Assembly (NCBI GenBank): GCA_934561485.1
Contig: CAKTGS010000023.1
Location: forward strand, 1-23,960
Direction of reading: 5' to 3'
DNA from: an uncultured Faecalibacterium sp.
GTDB lineage: Bacteria > Bacillota > Clostridia > Oscillospirales > Ruminococcaceae
Length of the DNA stretch: 23,960 nucleotides
Positions 22,684-23,960 of this stretch are shown here, one piece after another. The translations under genes and the position numbers were made by a program. The notes beneath the pieces are model-generated. The model saw only the letters and a list, made by a program, of their open reading frames with translations. It was not told where the DNA came from and did no database searches. The stretch's first letter is position 1, and each line of letters opens with the position of its first letter.

Positions 22684-22760
22684 CACGAGAGGGGCCGTGA
22701 CCTCAAAATGCATCAAAGAATATAAATGCAGCTTACCAGTACGGCCCCACTTGGTGAAAA
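22680..22760. repeat. Extended imperfect palindrome between pth and mfd
   Basis: Outer arms TTTTCAC (22680-22686) and GTGAAAA (22754-22760) and inner arms GGGGCCGT (22691-22698) and ACGGCCCC (22741-22748) are perfectly complementary, separated by small asymmetric loops (GAGA and ACTTG). The 42-nt core holds a TGCAT/ATGCA pairing and two AAATGCA copies. It could fold as DNA cruciform or as RNA on either strand. Confidence 0.65.
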
Positions 22761-22761
22761 T

Positions 22762-22795
22762 GTGTTTGGAGCGGCCCGCAGGCCGCGACAAACAC
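22762..22795. repeat. Hairpin with tandem G-A mismatches
   Basis: GTGTTTG (22762-22768) pairs with CAAACAC (22789-22795), and GCGGCC (22771-22776) with GGCCGC (22781-22786) around CGCA. The two halves are joined by facing GA/GA pairs, an arrangement that forms stable sheared pairs in RNA or single-stranded DNA. No T-tract follows on either strand. Confidence 0.65.
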
Positions 22796-22864
22796 GAACA
22801 ATAAAAATAAAATTTCCGCTGAAAACGCCCATAGCGCAAGCGGAGGGCATTTTAAATGGTTCTT

Positions 22865-23443
22865 TTACCCGTTATACTTGCTCTGTGCCAGCCCCAGCTT
22901 ACCGTCCAGGATGAGCTTTGCGGCGGCTTCCAGGTCCGGGTAGCGGTCGGCGATGGCCTTGGCGTCCTCGGGCGGGAACCTGCCCAGCACCCAGTCGGCC
23001 AGGTCGTAGTCCGGGCGGGGCTTGGCCCCCACGCCGATGCGGATGCGGGGGAAGTTTTCGCCGCCCAAGCGTGCAATGATGCTCTTCAGCCCGTTGTGGC
23101 CGCCCGCCGAGCCGGAGGGCCGGATGCGCAGCTTGCCGGGGTTCTGGGTAATGTCATCGCACAGCACCAGCACGTGGTCGGCGGGAATTTTAAAAAAGCC
23201 TGCCAGCGGCGCAATGGAGTCGCCGGAAAGATTCATATAGGTCAGGGGTTTGAGCAGCACCACCTTGCGGCCGTCCACCTCGCCCTGGCCCCACAGGCCC
23301 TGAAACTTGGTTTTGCTGACGCTGATGCCCCACTTGCCGGCCAGATAGTCCAGCGCGGCAAAGCCCGCGTTGTGGCGGGAGCCATCGTATTTTGCTTCGG
23401 GGTTGCCAAGGCCCGCGATCAGCCAGATGTCTGTTGTGTTCAT
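22865..23443 (-). CDS. pth: Peptidyl-tRNA hydrolase
   Basis: 192-residue cytoplasmic enzyme that releases peptides from prematurely dropped peptidyl-tRNA. GLGNPEAKY (Asn14), the catalytic His24 in SRHNAGF, MNLSG (Asn71), the Asp pair in LCDDI (96-97) and GGHNGLKS (Asn117) cover all the conserved functional positions. Length is normal. The ATG at 23443 has only a weak AAAAGGCAAG ribosome site. It is upstream of mfd in the same direction, an arrangement common in Firmicutes. Confidence 0.97.
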   Translation of the reverse strand: MNTTDIWLIAGLGNPEAKYDGSRHNAGFAALDYLAGKWGISVSKTKFQGLWGQGEVDGRKVVLLKPLTYMNLSGDSIAPLAGFFKIPADHVLVLCDDITQNPGKLRIRPSGSAGGHNGLKSIIARLGGENFPRIRIGVGAKPRPDYDLADWVLGRFPPEDAKAIADRYPDLEAAAKLILDGKLGLAQSKYNG

Positions 23444-23472
23444 GTGTTCTTGCCTTTTCTGTTTTATAGATG

Positions 23473-23499
23473 AAACCGATCAATCGGTTTTTTATTATA
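23473..23499 (-). promoter_or_regulatory. pth promoter with a palindrome at the start site
   Basis: On the minus strand TATAAT (23494-23499) with an upstream TGT makes an extended -10; no good -35 is seen. A perfect 8-bp inverted repeat with a 2-bp centre, AAACCGAT (23473-23480) and ATCGGTTT (23483-23490), covers the expected start point. It may be an operator or a 5' mRNA hairpin. Confidence 0.55.
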
Positions 23500-23529
23500 A
23501 CATACCCGCGCAAAAAAAGGAATCGCTTT

Positions 23530-23559
23530 TGCGGGAAAATGCGCAGAAAAGGCTTTCCC
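23530..23559 (+). repeat. 30-bp direct repeat, copy 1
   Basis: A 30-bp sequence starting TGCGGGAAAATGCG and ending GGCTTTCCC is repeated exactly at 23764-23793 in the same orientation. The two copies frame the palindromic repeat. Weaker similarity continues upstream of both copies. Confidence 0.9.
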
Positions 23560-23572
23560 CCGGAAGGGACAG

Positions 23573-23735
23573 CTTCTCCCCGCGCCGGGGAGAAATGTCA
23601 CCGAAGGCGACAAAAATGGGAACGGCTGTCACCGCAGGTGACTGATGAGGGCGCAGGACAACGGCATTTTGCCCTAAATACCCCTCATCCGGCGCTGCGC
23701 GCCACCTTCCCCCCAAGGGGTGAAGGCTTTCGCTT
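23573..23735. repeat. Palindromic intergenic repeat, related to the element at 11205
   Basis: Begins with a hairpin TTCTCCCC/GGGGAGAA followed by TGTCACC/GGCGACA and then CAAAAATGGGAACGGCT. The same two-hairpin order and linker is seen at 11306-11357. Further in, GATGAGGG (23644-23651) and CCCTCATC (23692-23699) form an 8-bp inverted repeat, and GGCGCTGCGCGCC and CCTTCCCCCCAAGGGG are local palindromes. No coding capacity. Confidence 0.65.
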
Positions 23736-23763
23736 TGGGTCAAGCTGCAAAAATTGATTTCCG

Positions 23764-23793
23764 TGCGGGAAAATGCGCAGAAAAGGCTTTCCC
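23764..23793 (+). repeat. 30-bp direct repeat, copy 2
   Basis: Exact second copy of 23530-23559, offset by 234 bp. It ends next to the terminator of the right-edge gene. Confidence 0.9.
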
Positions 23794-23810
23794 TGCGGGG
23801 GAAGCAAACA

Positions 23811-23850
23811 AAAACCCCCGCGCTGCGGGGTGTGGCCGCAGGGCGGGGGT
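23811..23850 (-). terminator. Terminator of the right-edge gene
   Basis: On the minus strand ACCCCCGC and GCGGGGGT arms (23843-23850 and 23814-23821) enclose a CTGCGG/CCGCAG inner stem and are followed by a TTTT-G-TTT tract. It lies 33 bases beyond the partial gene's stop. Confidence 0.85.
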
Positions 23851-23883
23851 TGGGGTATGAAGATGGCTTGATTGGTTGGGCTG

Positions 23884-23960
23884 TTACTTGTTCAGCAGCT
23901 CGGTGTGGTCGTTGGCAATGATCAGCAGGGTGGGTTCAGCGTCTGCGGTATGGCAGAGGT
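23884..23960 (-). CDS. C-terminal end of an unidentified protein (5' part outside window)
   Basis: Only the last 24 codons are visible, ending IIANDHTELLNK and TAA (23884-23886). The frame is open to the window edge and a strong terminator follows, which supports a real gene. The tail is too short to identify. It reads in the same direction as pth and mfd. Confidence 0.6.
   Translation of the reverse strand, partial: LCHTADAEPTLLIIANDHTELLNK

Larger units (their letters stand above)
22555..22864. other. Hairpin-rich gap between mfd and pth
   Basis: Of these 310 bases, 22643-22795 are almost entirely palindromic (three structures listed separately). The pth-proximal part (22796-22864) is AT-rich and holds CCGCT/AGCGG arms followed on the minus strand by a T-rich stretch, a weak pth terminator candidate. 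No clear mfd promoter was found, so mfd may depend on read-through from pth or on a promoter hidden here. No ORF is credible. Confidence 0.5.
23444..23883. other. Intergenic region between pth and the right-edge gene
   Basis: This 440-bp gap holds the pth promoter and palindrome, the direct-repeat-framed palindromic element, and the terminator of the gene entering from the right. The short ORFs across it run through repeat DNA and are not supported as genes. Confidence 0.6.

Overview
The window looks like chromosomal DNA of a GC-rich Firmicute of the gut Oscillospiraceae, most like Faecalibacterium or a close relative. This is an inference. It rests on the GC-rich third positions and the many long antisense ORFs they create, on clostridial-type genes (pyruvate phosphate dikinase, Rrf2/NifS/NifU, Mfd followed by a foldase-like lipoprotein, a lone GH1 and a lone GH2), and on palindromic intergenic repeats of a kind I associate with Faecalibacterium. 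No phage, plasmid, transposase or CRISPR array was seen.

Layout. 1-2201 (-): pyruvate phosphate dikinase, cut by the left edge, with a hairpin-rich leader. 2618-3928 (+): a stand-alone GlmU-type acetyltransferase and an unknown membrane-anchored protein. 4080-5914: an iron-type alcohol dehydrogenase (-) lies between two identical tRNA-Thr(GGT) genes in inverted orientation; the right copy follows tRNA-Asp(GTC). 6076-7515 (-): GH1 6-phospho-beta-glucosidase. 7800-7875 (-): tRNA-Trp. 7936-11122: an iron-sulfur cluster assembly neighbourhood, with an Rrf2 regulator (-) divergent from a rhodanese and an unknown protein, followed by nifS-nifU behind their own promoter with an operator-like inverted repeat. 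11205-11412: a MITE-like palindromic repeat. 11702-13312 (+): a three-gene Tat operon (TatB-like, TatA, TatC). 13617-15920 (+): a large secreted Cys-rich repeat protein with a ten-G run inside its signal-peptide codons. 16054-17823 (+): GH2. 17953-23443 (-): foldase-like lipoprotein, mfd and pth, with an array of three strong hairpins between pth and mfd. 23444-23883: pth promoter, a second palindromic repeat framed by 30-bp direct repeats, and the terminator of a gene entering from the right edge.

How it fits together. Most genes are housekeeping or central metabolism: PEP/pyruvate interconversion, fermentative alcohol metabolism, sugar hydrolysis, Fe-S assembly, protein export, transcription-coupled repair and tRNA recycling. 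The most unusual element is the G10 tract at 13674-13683. The reading frame is open only with the present tract length among the neighbouring lengths: one G fewer gives an almost immediate stop, and one G more gives a stop at 13855. This is the signature of a phase-variable secreted protein, and it lies directly downstream of the Tat operon. Other points worth following are the stand-alone GlmU acyltransferase domain, the TatB-like protein, the inverted tRNA pair and the hairpin array between pth and mfd.
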